Notes under the pieces: model-generated | What the model was told of the DNA's origin: nothing | Databases searched by the model: none | What the model saw: the letters and a program-made list of their open reading frames with translations, nothing else | Program-made: the position numbers and the translations under genes | Shown: positions 18,384-27,298 of the stretch, piece by piece | Layout of the letters: each line of letters opens with the position of its first letter | Numbering within the stretch: position 1 is the stretch's first letter | Assembly (NCBI RefSeq): GCF_022385335.1 | Contig: NZ_CP092431.1 | Coordinates: 620,001 to 684,000 of the forward strand | Reading direction: 5' to 3' | Source of the DNA: Streptomyces deccanensis | GTDB taxonomy: Bacteria; Actinomycetota; Actinomycetes; Streptomycetales; Streptomycetaceae | DNA length: 64,000 nucleotides

Positions 18384-20072
18384 ATGACCACGACACTGCC
18401 ACGTCCCACCGCTCCGACACCCCCCAGCCCGGCCACCCGCGCGGCGAACCGGCTCCTGAACCGCCTGATGCGCCTGCCGGGCACCCGACACGGCTACCGG
18501 GTCGAGCGGAACATTCCGACCCCCGCACGCGACGGCGCCGTCCTGATGACGGACCACTACGCCCCCGTCACCGACCGGCCCAAGGGCACCGTCCTCGTGC
18601 GCACACCCTACGGACGCGGCTTCCCGCACGACCTGGAGGCGAGGGTCTACGCGGACCGCGGGTATCACGTCGCGCTGCAGAGTTGCCGTGGCACGTTCGG
18701 CTCCACGGGAGACTTCTACCCGATGGCGAACGAGGCCGACGACGCCCAGGACGCGGTGGCCTGGCTGCGGACCCGGCCGTGGTTCGACGGGCGGCTCGCG
18801 ACCGCCGGGTCGTCCTACGTGGGCTGGACCCAGTGGGCGCTGCTGATGGATCCGCCCCCTGAGCTGCGCGCCTCCGTGATCGCCGTCGCCCCGCACGACA
18901 TGTACGACGCGGCCCACGGCAGCGGGGCGTTCCGTCTCGGGGACTTCCTGTCCTTCGCGGAGATGGTGGTCGACCAGGAGCGATTCACCGGGCTGCGGGC
19001 CATGGCCCGGATGCTCGCGCTGAACCGGCGGCTGGCCCCGGTCTTCGGCGCCCTCCCGCTGGCCGACGCGGCCGACGCGGCGACCGGGCACCGTGCGCCA
19101 TGGTTCCGGGAATGGCTGACCACTCCGGAGCACGACGATCCGGTGTGGGAGCGGCTCAGGCTCGACGACGCCCTTCGGCGGGCGGACGTCCCGGTGCGGC
19201 TCACCGCGGGCTGGCAGGACCTCTTCCTCGACCAGACCCTGCACCAGTACGAGTCACTGCGTGCCCGTGGCGTCGACGTCTCGCTCACCGTCGGCCCCTG
19301 GACCCACAACGAAGGGGGCCAGAAGGGCATGGGGCGTCTGCTCCGCGGCAACCTCGCGTGGCTGGAGACCCACCTCGCGGGCGAAGGACCGGCACAGCCG
19401 CGCTCCGCGTCCCCCGTCGAGGTGTACGTCACCGGACAGGACGCCTGGCGCGACCTGGCCGCATGGCCGCCGGCGACGGGCGAGACCGTGCGCCACCTCC
19501 ACGCGGGCGGCGGGCTCCTGGCCGACGAGCCGAGCGACGGCGCGCCCTCCACGTACCTCTACGACCCGGCCGACCCCACACCCACCCTCGGCGGCCCCCT
19601 GCTCACTCTCGACGCCGGAAGCAAGGACAACGCCGAACTGGAGAGCCGTCCCGACGTGCTCACCTTCACCACCGAACCGCTGACCGCGCCGCTGGAGATC
19701 ATGGGAACACCCGTCGTCGAGCTGGCGCACACCAGGAGCAACCCGCACGCCGACGTCTTCGTACGGCTCTGCGACGTCGACCTCAAAGGCGTGTCCCGCA
19801 ACGTCGCCGAAGGACTCCTGCGCCTGGACCCCACCTCGCCCCTCGAGCGGGTGCAGACCGTGCGCGTGCGACTCGACGCCTGCGCCCACCAGGTCAAGGC
19901 CGGACACCGCATACGCCTGCTGATAGCCGGCGGCTCCCACCCCCGGTACGCACGCAACGAGGGCACCGGTGAACTACCCGGCACCGGAAGCGAGTTGCGG
20001 CCCTGCACCCACACCGTCCACCACGACGGCGAAGCGGTCTCCCGCGTGATCCTGCCGACGCCGTCAGCATGA
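18384..20072 (+). CDS. CocE/NonD-family hydrolase (X-Pro dipeptidyl-peptidase fold)
   Basis: Serine hydrolase of 562 residues, full length for the family, which includes cocaine esterase, alpha-amino-acid ester hydrolases and glutaryl-7-ACA acylases. Nucleophile in GSSYVGW (about residue 149); substrate-entry signature SCRGTFGSTGDFYP; catalytic His in GPWTHN; C-terminal jelly-roll domain from about residue 350 (PSTYLYDP, ELAHTRSNPHADVFVRLCDV). No signal peptide. ATG 18384 lies 58 bases after the previous gene. With the two upstream hydrolases and the peptide importer, it suggests catabolism or inactivation of an acylated or esterified small molecule. Confidence 0.9.
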   Translation: MTTTLPRPTAPTPPSPATRAANRLLNRLMRLPGTRHGYRVERNIPTPARDGAVLMTDHYAPVTDRPKGTVLVRTPYGRGFPHDLEARVYADRGYHVALQSCRGTFGSTGDFYPMANEADDAQDAVAWLRTRPWFDGRLATAGSSYVGWTQWALLMDPPPELRASVIAVAPHDMYDAAHGSGAFRLGDFLSFAEMVVDQERFTGLRAMARMLALNRRLAPVFGALPLADAADAATGHRAPWFREWLTTPEHDDPVWERLRLDDALRRADVPVRLTAGWQDLFLDQTLHQYESLRARGVDVSLTVGPWTHNEGGQKGMGRLLRGNLAWLETHLAGEGPAQPRSASPVEVYVTGQDAWRDLAAWPPATGETVRHLHAGGGLLADEPSDGAPSTYLYDPADPTPTLGGPLLTLDAGSKDNAELESRPDVLTFTTEPLTAPLEIMGTPVVELAHTRSNPHADVFVRLCDVDLKGVSRNVAEGLLRLDPTSPLERVQTVRVRLDACAHQVKAGHRIRLLIAGGSHPRYARNEGTGELPGTGSELRPCTHTVHHDGEAVSRVILPTPSA

Positions 20073-20167
20073 GACCGGGCACCCGGACGGAGACGATCCG
20101 GGAGGCGCACAGTCGCGCTCTACGCACGGGCGGGCCCGTCGGCGCATGACGGGGGACACCATCACTG

Positions 20168-20205
20168 ACTTGAAGCGTCAAGTTGAATCACTTGACGCTT
20201 CAAGT
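20168..20205. promoter_or_regulatory. Twin MarR-type operators before the MarR/dioxygenase genes
   Basis: ACTTGAAGCGTCAAGT (20168-20183) and its exact reverse complement (20190-20205) are separated by 6 bases. Each 16-mer is itself an ACTTGA-N4-TCAAGT dyad, so there are two operator sites. They end 12 bases before ATG 20218, which fits autorepression by the MarR protein. Confidence 0.75.
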
Positions 20206-20217
20206 TACGGTCGGGAT

Positions 20218-20709
20218 ATGAGCACAGACGAGCCGCGGCGGCTGGACGCCGACGAGCAGGCGACCTGGAGGGTGCTGGCCGGGCTGACAGTCCAGCTTCC
20301 GGCCGCACTCGACGCCCAGCTCCAGCGTGACGCGGAGATCAGTCACTTCGAGTACCAGGTCCTCGCGGGCCTCTCGATGACCCCGGGGCGCACGCTGCGG
20401 ATGAGCGTGCTGGCCGAGTTCGCGACCGCCTCGCTCTCACGGCTGTCCCACACGGTCAAACGTCTGGAGAAGCAGGGCTGGGTCCGGCGCACCCCCGACC
20501 CCGAGGACGGCCGTTGCACCCTGGCCGTCCTCACCGACGCCGGCTGGGACAAGGTCGTCGCCACCTTCCCCGGCCATGTCGCCGAGGTGCGCCGCCTGGT
20601 CTTCGACTCACTCACCAAGGCCCAGCAGAGGCAACTGCGTGAGGCGGCACGCCGTATCACCAACACCATCCGCCCCGATGCCCCCTGCCCAGGCCCCGGC
20701 CGCGACTGA
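20218..20709 (+). CDS. MarR-family transcriptional regulator
   Basis: Winged-helix repressor of 163 residues. I prefer ATG 20218 to ATG 20146 because the twin operator dyads lie between them and the shorter protein has normal length. The N-terminal helix begins DADEQATWRVLAG; the wHTH has RMSVLAEFATASLSRLSHTV (recognition helix) and the wing RTPDPEDGRCTLAVLTDAG, with the conserved D-x-R of the family. A DODA/LigB-type dioxygenase follows after 38 bases and is the likely regulated partner; MarR proteins often sense phenolics, which suits an extradiol enzyme. No clear ribosome site is seen for 20218. Confidence 0.9.
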   Translation: MSTDEPRRLDADEQATWRVLAGLTVQLPAALDAQLQRDAEISHFEYQVLAGLSMTPGRTLRMSVLAEFATASLSRLSHTVKRLEKQGWVRRTPDPEDGRCTLAVLTDAGWDKVVATFPGHVAEVRRLVFDSLTKAQQRQLREAARRITNTIRPDAPCPGPGRD

Positions 20710-20747
20710 TCGCGCCGATCTCCGGTCCGCACCACGAAAGGGTTCCC

Positions 20748-21629
20748 ATGCGTTCCATCCTCGATCCCGAGATTCCGGGCGGCGCCTACGACGCGTTCCT
20801 GCCCGAGGCGCTGCCGCAGGCCCGAACCCACCGCGCGTGGACTCCGGCAGACGGTCCGCTGCCCGCCATCTACCTCAGCCACGGCGCACCGCCGCTCTTC
20901 GACGACGGCCTGTGGATACGGCAGTTGTTCCACTGGGCGCAGTCCCTGCCCAAGCCGAAGGCGATCCTGATCGTCTCCGCGCACTGGGAGGACGCCCCGC
21001 TCGCGCTCTCCGCCTCCGCCGCACACACCCCGCTGGTGTACGACTTCAGCGGCTTCCACCCGCGCTACTACCAGATGCGCTACGACACCCCCGACGCGAC
21101 GGCCCTCGCCCACCGAGTCGCCGCGGCCATGCCCGACAGTGAACCGGTGCACCAGCACACCACGCGCGGCCTCGACCACGGTGCCTGGGTGCCGTTGATG
21201 GCCATGTATCCACTCGGCGACATCCCGATCCTGCAGATGTCGATTCCCACTCACGATCCCGGCCGTCTCATGGACATCGGCCGCCGCCTCACCCCCCTGC
21301 GGGAAGAGGGCGTCCTCGTCATCGGCTCCGGCTTCATGACCCATGGCCTGCCGTTCGTCACCCCGGAGATGCTCCACCGAGGCGCCGTCCCCGGCTGGTC
21401 GTCGGAATTCGACGCCTGGGCCGCCGACGCCCTCGCCCGCGGCGACATCGGTGAACTCTCCGCCTACGCCACCCGCGCACCCGGCATGCCCTACGCCCAC
21501 CCCACCCCCGACCACTTCCTGCCGATCTTCATCACGCTGGGCAGCGCCGACACCCCTGAACAGGCCGCCCGTACCACCATCGACGGCTTCATGATCGGCT
21601 TCGCCAAGCGCTCCTTCGCACTCGGCTGA
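20748..21629 (+). CDS. Class III extradiol dioxygenase, LigB/DODA type
   Basis: Predicted iron-dependent ring-cleaving enzyme acting on a catechol-like substrate; homologues include plant and bacterial 4,5-DOPA dioxygenase and YgiD. 293 residues with an N-terminal extension of ~40 residues before the fold. Metal-binding His are expected in IYLSHGAPP and in VSAHWED; the active-site base region is GLDHGAWVPL; a further conserved His is in PTPDHFLPIFI. Start ATG 20748 has GAAAGG upstream. Likely expressed under control of the MarR gene in front. The true substrate is unknown; many such proteins are annotated only as aromatic ring-opening dioxygenases. Confidence 0.9.
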   Translation: MRSILDPEIPGGAYDAFLPEALPQARTHRAWTPADGPLPAIYLSHGAPPLFDDGLWIRQLFHWAQSLPKPKAILIVSAHWEDAPLALSASAAHTPLVYDFSGFHPRYYQMRYDTPDATALAHRVAAAMPDSEPVHQHTTRGLDHGAWVPLMAMYPLGDIPILQMSIPTHDPGRLMDIGRRLTPLREEGVLVIGSGFMTHGLPFVTPEMLHRGAVPGWSSEFDAWAADALARGDIGELSAYATRAPGMPYAHPTPDHFLPIFITLGSADTPEQAARTTIDGFMIGFAKRSFALG

Positions 21630-21768
21630 GCCCTACCCATGCTGCCGTCGGGGAGGTAGCGGCAGGGGAAGGCGTTCTTCGGCGACTGCGGTGCTTCGTG
21701 CCCGCCGTGCACTGGACGCCATCAGCAACCGGCACACCAGCCGAGGACACTCAACTACCGCGAGACGT

Positions 21769-22416
21769 TCAGTCCATGCGGATGATTCCCCTGCCCAGTG
21801 CGGCGGTGACGGCGGCGGTCCGGTCGCGGACGTCGAGCTTGGCGTAGATGTGCAGCAGATGGGTCTTGACCGTGGCCTCCGACAGGCGCAGGGCGCGGGC
21901 GATCTGTTTGTTGCTCTGCCCCCTGGCCACTGCGGACAGGACTTCGAGTTCCCTGCCGGACAAGCCGGCGCCCCGGTCGCCGCGCATATGGGCGAGGACC
22001 TTGGCGGCCACGGTGGGCGACAGTGGCGCGCCTCCCCGAGCCGCGGTCCGAACGGCCTCGCACAGCTCGTGTCGTCCGGTGTCCTTGAGCAGGTAGCCGA
22101 CTGCGCCGGCGTCGACGGCGGCGGTGATGTCGGCGTCCGTATCGTAGGTGGTCAGGACGAGTACCCGCACCTCGGGGTGGGCGGCACGGATGGCGGCGGT
22201 CGCGGTCGTGCCGTCCATTTCGGGCATCTGCAGGTCCATCAGCACGACGTCGGGTGCGAGTGAGGCGGTCTGGCGCAGTGCCTCGGCGCCGCTGGCGGCT
22301 TCGCCGACGACCGTGAGATCGGGCTGGGTGGAGAGCATGGCGGCAAGCCCGTCACGGACCACGGGGTGGTCGTCGGCGAGGAGGACTCGGATCGTGGGAC
22401 CGGCCGACGTGCTCAT
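21769..22416 (-). CDS. NarL/FixJ-family response regulator
   Basis: DNA-binding half of a two-component system, 215 residues. Receiver domain: acidic pair in VLLADDHPVVRDG, phospho-acceptor Asp in VVLMDLQMPEMDG, switch Thr in VLTTYDTD, Lys in YLLKDT. C-terminal LuxR-type HTH: LSGRELEVLSAVARG then NKQIARALRLSEATVKTHL. Its start overlaps the stop of the kinase gene by 4 bases (ATGA), so the two are translated together. No target site is obvious. Confidence 0.95.
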   Translation of the reverse strand: MSTSAGPTIRVLLADDHPVVRDGLAAMLSTQPDLTVVGEAASGAEALRQTASLAPDVVLMDLQMPEMDGTTATAAIRAAHPEVRVLVLTTYDTDADITAAVDAGAVGYLLKDTGRHELCEAVRTAARGGAPLSPTVAAKVLAHMRGDRGAGLSGRELEVLSAVARGQSNKQIARALRLSEATVKTHLLHIYAKLDVRDRTAAVTAALGRGIIRMD

Positions 22417-23636
22417 GACGCCGGGACCATCCGCTCGGTGCCCGACACGACGGAGGGGTCGGAGGCGGAAGGCTCGACCGGGAGGGGCACCGTGACGGCG
22501 ACGGTCGTACCCTCGCCCGGGGAGCTTTCGACCGCGAACGTACCGTGCACAGCGGCAATCCGCTCCCGCATGGTGATCAGGCCGACGCCCGTATGCCGGG
22601 CAACGGGTGAGAACCCGGTGCCGTCGTCCTGGATGTCGATCGCCAGGACGTCGCCGAGGTACGACAGCGTGACCGAGACGCTCATCGCGCGGGCGTGCCG
22701 CCGGGCGTTGGTCAGTGCCTCCTGCACGACCCGCAGCAACTCGCCCTCGGTGCTGGGAGGCAGCGCGGCCGGGCGGCCGGTCACCACCGTGTAGACCTCG
22801 GTGCCGGTCTCCTCCGCGAGCCGGGCGGTGAGTTCACGGACCGCCTCTGCCAGGTGCGTGCGGTCCAGTGGCGCGGGGCGAAGGGCGTGCACGAGGCGGC
22901 GGCTCTCCGCGAGGTTGTCCCGGGCGGTGCGCATGGCCTGCTCGACGCGGCGGGCCGCGGGGGAGCCGGGTGGCAGGTCGTCGCGTGCGGCGTCCAGCAG
23001 CATGGCGATGGAGGCGAACCCCTGGGTGAGCGTGTCGTGGACCTCGCGGGCCAGGCGCTGGCGTTCGGCGAGCGTGCCCGCCTGGCGTTCCGCTGCCGCG
23101 CGTTCGGCCTGGGTGGCGGTGAGCTCGTCGAGGAGTAGCTGCCGCTTGCGACTCTCGTGATCGAGGGTCGCGACGTAGCAGGTGATCGTGACCGCCACGG
23201 CGGTACCGAGTACGCATCCCGTGAGCGCCCGCACGTCGACGGGGCCGTCCGTGGTCAGGCTCTGCCACGACCAGGCGGCGCCCAGCACCAGCACCCCGCC
23301 GGCCGACCACCAGGCCCACCGCAGCAGGTACGGGCTCAGCACCGCCATGGCGACCGGGAGGAACGCGGGGTCCACCACGGCCATGACGGCCCACCCGGAC
23401 AAGGCGCCGACGAGGTAGGGGCGCGGCGGGCGGTCGGCGCCACCGCGCAGCACGATCCAGTACACGTACCAAAGGGCGAGCCCCACTGCCGGGGCGATCC
23501 GCGACAGCGCGGCGCCGGTCGTCATGTTCGCCCCGGCCAGCGCACCCGGCACGGACAGGGCGAGCACGGTGACGAAGAAGGCGTGCTGCCCCATGGTCTT
23601 CCACCGCTGCCGGTCCCACGCCTGTTGCAGTGCCAT
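22413..23636 (-). CDS. Membrane sensor histidine kinase (HisKA_3/NarX-DesK class)
   Basis: Cognate kinase of the response regulator, 407 residues. The N-terminal ~165 residues contain five or six predicted transmembrane helices with almost no extracytoplasmic domain, as in DesK-like kinases that sense the membrane. The HisKA_3 box is REVHDTLTQGFASIAM; a coiled segment (QAERAAAERQAGTLAERQR) leads into it. The ATPase domain shows the N box EALTNARRHA, G1 DDGTGF and G2 GVGLITMRER. Signal unknown. The divergently placed lgt gene is 179 bases away. Confidence 0.94.
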   Translation of the reverse strand: MALQQAWDRQRWKTMGQHAFFVTVLALSVPGALAGANMTTGAALSRIAPAVGLALWYVYWIVLRGGADRPPRPYLVGALSGWAVMAVVDPAFLPVAMAVLSPYLLRWAWWSAGGVLVLGAAWSWQSLTTDGPVDVRALTGCVLGTAVAVTITCYVATLDHESRKRQLLLDELTATQAERAAAERQAGTLAERQRLAREVHDTLTQGFASIAMLLDAARDDLPPGSPAARRVEQAMRTARDNLAESRRLVHALRPAPLDRTHLAEAVRELTARLAEETGTEVYTVVTGRPAALPPSTEGELLRVVQEALTNARRHARAMSVSVTLSYLGDVLAIDIQDDGTGFSPVARHTGVGLITMRERIAAVHGTFAVESSPGEGTTVAVTVPLPVEPSASDPSVVSGTERMVPAS

Positions 23637-23815
23637 GGCCCACAGAGTAGGTGCAGCCGCGTAGCGGCAGAATCAGCCGGCCGGCGGGGGCGGGTTCACC
23701 GATCGGTGGACGAAGGACGCGTCGATCGGTCGATGTGCGGGAGGGACGCGGGCGGCGACGATCAGCCCCGCAGCCGACGGCCTGCTCTTCCACCGCCCCT
23801 TGTGAGGAACTACCC

Positions 23816-24691
23816 GTGACCCTGGCCTTCATTCCCAGCCCATCCGTCGGTGAGGTCCACCTGGGCCCGCTGCCGCTGCGCGGTTACTCACTCATGGTGA
23901 TCCTCGGCATCGCGGCCGCCGTGTGGCTGGGTGGCCGTCGATGGGCCGCACGCGGCGGAGAGAAGGCCGTCGTGGCGGACGTCGCTCTGTGGGCGGTCCC
24001 CTTCGGCGTGGTCGGCGCCCGCCTCTACCACGTGATCACCTCCAGCGAGGCGTACTTCGGCAAGGGTGGTGATCCGGTCAAGGCCCTGTTCATCTGGGAC
24101 GGCGGCATCGGCATCTGGGGCGCCATCGCCGGCGGTGCCGTCGGAGCCTGGATCGGCTGCCGCCGTAGCGGCGTTCCGCTGTCCGCGTACGCCGACGCCG
24201 TCGCTCCCGGCATCGCACTGGGGCAGGCCATCGGCCGCTGGGGCAACTGGTTCAACCAGGAGCTCTACGGGCGGGCCACCGCTCTCCCCTGGGCCCTGGA
24301 GATCGACCCCGCGCACCGGCCTGAGGCCACCCCGAACCTGGCCACTTATCACCCGGCGTTCCTGTACGAGTCGTTGTGGTGTCTCGGCGTGGTCGCCCTG
24401 GTCCTGTGGGCGGATCGCCGTTTCCGTCTCGACCGGGGGCGGGCGTTCGCACTGTACGCCGCCGCGTACAGCGCGGGTCGCTTCTGGATCGAGTACCTGC
24501 GGGTGGACGAGGCCCACCACATCCTCGGCCTGCGCCTCAACGGCTGGACCGCGCTCCTGGTCATCGCCGTCGCCGTTTACTACCTCGTGGTGACGACGCG
24601 GCGCGCAGCCGGCGGGCGTGACGGCGTCGACGTGGGCCGTCCCCTTCAACAAGTGAATGCCACCAGTACCACCAGTAGCCCCAAGAACTGA
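23816..24691 (+). CDS. lgt: Prolipoprotein diacylglyceryl transferase
   Basis: Transfers a diacylglyceryl group from phosphatidylglycerol to the lipobox cysteine of prelipoproteins, the first step of lipoprotein maturation in the membrane. 291 residues with about seven helices. GTG 23816 has GAGGA 7 bases upstream. The Lgt signature GRWGNWFNQELYG (Arg and Asn essential in the family) and HPAFLYESLW are intact, as are VGARLYHV and WIEYLR. Streptomyces genomes may have more than one lgt; a copy beside a membrane-sensing two-component system and without amino-acid biosynthesis neighbours may be the accessory one. That is inference. Confidence 0.95.
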   Translation: MTLAFIPSPSVGEVHLGPLPLRGYSLMVILGIAAAVWLGGRRWAARGGEKAVVADVALWAVPFGVVGARLYHVITSSEAYFGKGGDPVKALFIWDGGIGIWGAIAGGAVGAWIGCRRSGVPLSAYADAVAPGIALGQAIGRWGNWFNQELYGRATALPWALEIDPAHRPEATPNLATYHPAFLYESLWCLGVVALVLWADRRFRLDRGRAFALYAAAYSAGRFWIEYLRVDEAHHILGLRLNGWTALLVIAVAVYYLVVTTRRAAGGRDGVDVGRPLQQVNATSTTSSPKN

Positions 24692-24722
24692 CCGATATCC
24701 CTCGCATCCGTGTGGAGTTGCC

Positions 24723-25145
24723 ATGTCCCAAGTCTCTGAGACACTCCCCTCCCGTCGTGGTCCGCTCATGGTGGCGGGAGGTGTGTTCGTCGCCTTCCTC
24801 CTGTCCTCGCTGGTGAACGCGTTGATCGCCGTAGTGGCGCTAGCGCTCGGTGCACCGGATGACTTCGGCCCGTTGAAGCCCTCGTCATACATCTCTCTGA
24901 CCGCGCTGGCAATGCTGGGAGGCTCCGTCGGGTGGACCCTCGTCCGCCGGTTCTCCACCGATCCCGAACGGCTGCTCCGTCGACTCGTCCCGTCGGTCGT
25001 CGTCTTGTCCTTCGTGCCGGACTTCTTCCTGTTCGGCGAGGGCGAGGTGACCGGTGTGGTGGCGCTGCTCCTGATGCACGTAGCGGTCGCGGTGATCGCA
25101 GTGCCGACGTACTACAGGGTCATGCCACTGAGCCCGGTTCGGTGA
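24723..25145 (+). CDS. DUF6069-type four-helix membrane protein
   Basis: Integral membrane protein of 140 residues with four predicted helices (about 14-38, 55-72, 88-108, 112-132). Motifs VAGGVFVAFLLSSLVNALIA and SYISLTALAMLGGSVGWTLV resemble DUF6069 proteins of actinomycetes, for which no function is known to me. The ATG follows the lgt stop by 31 bases, so it may be on the same transcript. Relatives commonly sit beside TetR regulators, and a TetR start remnant does lie on the opposite strand immediately downstream. Confidence 0.75.
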   Translation: MSQVSETLPSRRGPLMVAGGVFVAFLLSSLVNALIAVVALALGAPDDFGPLKPSSYISLTALAMLGGSVGWTLVRRFSTDPERLLRRLVPSVVVLSFVPDFFLFGEGEVTGVVALLLMHVAVAVIAVPTYYRVMPLSPVR

Positions 25146-25154
25146 CCAGGCGCC

Positions 25155-25217
25155 AGTCAACGCCTCCATCGCCGCATCCAGGACGCGCTGGCGATTGCGC
25201 TGAGCGTCAGAACGCAT
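25155..25217 (-). pseudogene. N-terminal remnant of a TetR-family regulator
   Basis: Read on the minus strand from 25217 the first codons give MRSDAQRNRQRVLDAAMEAL, the standard opening of TetR regulators. The similarity ends after ~21 residues; the frame then runs into the antisense of the DUF6069 gene. No HTH remains. The rest of the gene has been deleted or replaced. Confidence 0.6.
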
Positions 25218-25392
25218 CTAGGTACCTCTGCTCGACATCCGGAACGCCCGTCCCGTATCGTTAAATGGAACGCCCCTTCCGATTACCGCGAGGCGGGGCT
25301 CCCCTGCCCCGCCTCGACATCACGCGTCCGCTGAGCGGCAGAACGCATCCGACCCGGCAGTCGTCACGGCGACCACTTCCAGCGAGAAACCT

Positions 25393-25770
25393 ATGTTGCG
25401 ATATCAACCTTATTCGCCTACTTCCGAATGGTTAGGAAAATCCGTTGGCGTAACCACCCCCGGATCGTTGCGCGGCGATCTGCTGCACGACTTGGCGTCG
25501 AACGGCGGCGCGCAGGCGCAGCATCCGGCCAAGGAACTGGTCCGCCTGCATCACGCCCGTCCGGCGGAGACCGTCCTGGGCTGGGCCAGGAAACGTGGCG
25601 AGGTCGGGCATGACGCGGATCCCGTCCTGCTGGCGGACCTCACGTGTGCCGTGATCCGGCACCGGGTCCTGGTCGCCGACGGCCAGGCCGACGCAGCCTT
25701 CGTGGAGTTCCTGGTGGACCGGGTTCCACTTCCGGTGCTCACGTCCCGGCAGAGCGGTGGTGCCCAGTGA
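25393..25770 (+). pseudogene. C-terminal remnant of a TetR-family regulator
   Basis: A 125-residue ORF. From about residue 26 it resembles the ligand-binding C-terminal half of TetR/AcrR proteins: RPAETVLGWARKRGEV, ADPVLLADLTCAVIRHRVLV, FVEFLVDRVPLPVL. The DNA-binding N-terminal half is missing and the first 25 residues look unrelated, with lower local GC. Its stop overlaps the start of the ferredoxin-reductase gene (GTGA), so in the intact ancestor regulator and redox genes were coupled. It could still be translated but cannot bind DNA in the usual way. Confidence 0.65.
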
Positions 25771-27257
25771 AGATCAGTGTCGACCTGAACCGCTGCGAGG
25801 GTTACGGACAGTGCGTGTTCGCCGCCCCCGACGCCTTCACCTTGCATGGCCTGGAGGCTCTGACCTACGTACCGAACCCGCCCGACGAGATGCGGGACGC
25901 GGTACGCCGGGCCGCACTGGCCTGCCCCGTGCGCGCCATCACCGTCGGCACGGACAACGCGGACGAACCCGCCACGGCCAGCAGGGATAACGGCCGTCAC
26001 GTTGTCATCGTCGGCGCCTCGCTCGCCGGGCTGAGGACTGCCGAGGCCCTGCGCGAGTCCGGCTTCTCCGGACGGCTGACCGTCATCGGTGACGAGCCCC
26101 ATCGTCCGTACGACCGCCCTCCGCTGACCAAGGCGTGCGTGAGCGAGAAGCTGCCGCCCGATCGCCTCGAACTGCCGGTCACCCAAACCCTGGACGTAAG
26201 CTTCCGGTTGGGTGTCCCGGCGACGGGGCTGGACACGGACCACCGCCTGGTCCGGCTGGCGGACGGCGGCACGGTCGGCTACGACACCCTGGTCATCGCC
26301 ACCGGCACCCGGGCCCGTCCGTACCCCGGTGGCGCCGCCGACGACATCGACGGTGTCCTCACCGTCCGCACCCGCGACGACGCCGAAGAACTCCAGCGGC
26401 GCCTGGCCCGTCCACCGCGTCGCGTCGCCGTCATCGGCGCCGGCTTCCTCGGGGGCGAACTGGCCTCCGGCTGCCGCGAACTCGGCCTCGACGTCACACT
26501 CGTCGAGGCACAGGCCACGCCGTTGCAGGGACCGCTGGGAAGCGTGATCGGTGGCGTGGTGGCGGACCTGGCCCGGAACAAGGGCGTGGACCTGCGGATG
26601 TGGACCACCGTCGAGCGCTTCGTGACGGACGGGACCGGAGCGCTGCGGCAGATCGTGCTGTCGGACGGGGACACCGTCGACGCCGACCTGGCCGTCGTCG
26701 CGCTCGGCGCCCAGCGCAACGTCGAATGGCTGAATGGCTCCGCCGTACGGGCGGACAGCCGCGGGGTGCACTGCGACGACCAGTGCCACGCACTCGGCCA
26801 CGACGGGCAGCCCCTGCCCGACGTGTACGTCGCCGGCGATGTCGCGGCCGCACCGCACCCCCTCCTCCCGGACCAGCGGCTGTCGGTGGAGCACTGGGGC
26901 AACGCGGTGACCCAGGCCCGCACGGTCGCCCACAACATCACGCGCCCGCCCGGCCAAGCCCCGATCCCTCACACCGGTCTGCCCGCCTTCTGGTCCAGCC
27001 AGTTCGGCGTGAACATCAAAGGCGTCGGCCACCCCGGCACCGCCGACCGCGTCGCGGTGGTCCAGGGAACCCTCGGCCAGGGCTCCTTCAGCGTGCTGTA
27101 CGGACGCGAAGACCGCACCGTCGCCGCCGTCACCTTCGACAACGGGCGTTACCTGCCCTACTACGAATCACTCGTCCGCCAAGGCGCGCCGTTTCCGGCC
27201 CAGTTCGTCGCCTGCGACGAGAACACGTCCCGCACCCTTCAGCCGATCGGCCGCTGA
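25767..27257 (+). CDS. Fusion of a [3Fe-4S]-type ferredoxin and FAD-dependent ferredoxin reductase
   Basis: Electron-transfer protein for the following P450, 496 residues. GTG 25767 overlaps the stop of the TetR remnant. Residues ~1-62 are a small ferredoxin with C-E-G-Y-G-Q-C and a later ACPV (CxxYGxC...CP), the pattern of [3Fe-4S] ferredoxins that serve bacterial P450s. Residues ~75-480 are a BphA4/CamA-like reductase: FAD site VVIVGASLAGLRTAEAL, NAD(P)H site RVAVIGAGFLGGELAS, second FAD motif VYVAGDVA, and SVEHWGNAVTQA. Fusing both redox partners in one chain is uncommon for such P450 operons. Pathway: NAD(P)H to FAD to Fe-S to P450 haem. Confidence 0.92.
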   Translation: MKISVDLNRCEGYGQCVFAAPDAFTLHGLEALTYVPNPPDEMRDAVRRAALACPVRAITVGTDNADEPATASRDNGRHVVIVGASLAGLRTAEALRESGFSGRLTVIGDEPHRPYDRPPLTKACVSEKLPPDRLELPVTQTLDVSFRLGVPATGLDTDHRLVRLADGGTVGYDTLVIATGTRARPYPGGAADDIDGVLTVRTRDDAEELQRRLARPPRRVAVIGAGFLGGELASGCRELGLDVTLVEAQATPLQGPLGSVIGGVVADLARNKGVDLRMWTTVERFVTDGTGALRQIVLSDGDTVDADLAVVALGAQRNVEWLNGSAVRADSRGVHCDDQCHALGHDGQPLPDVYVAGDVAAAPHPLLPDQRLSVEHWGNAVTQARTVAHNITRPPGQAPIPHTGLPAFWSSQFGVNIKGVGHPGTADRVAVVQGTLGQGSFSVLYGREDRTVAAVTFDNGRYLPYYESLVRQGAPFPAQFVACDENTSRTLQPIGR

Positions 27258-27298
27258 GCACACTCCCACTCCCCCACGCGAAAGCGAGTGGCACTCCC

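Noticed and set aside
20192..20220. TTGACG and GATATG with 17-base spacing as a promoter for the MarR gene
   Set aside because: The -10 would overlap the preferred start codon; the elements are better explained as parts of the MarR operator dyads.
25551..27032. 493-codon antisense ORF over the ferredoxin reductase gene
   Set aside because: No motif; sense strand encodes an unambiguous flavoprotein.
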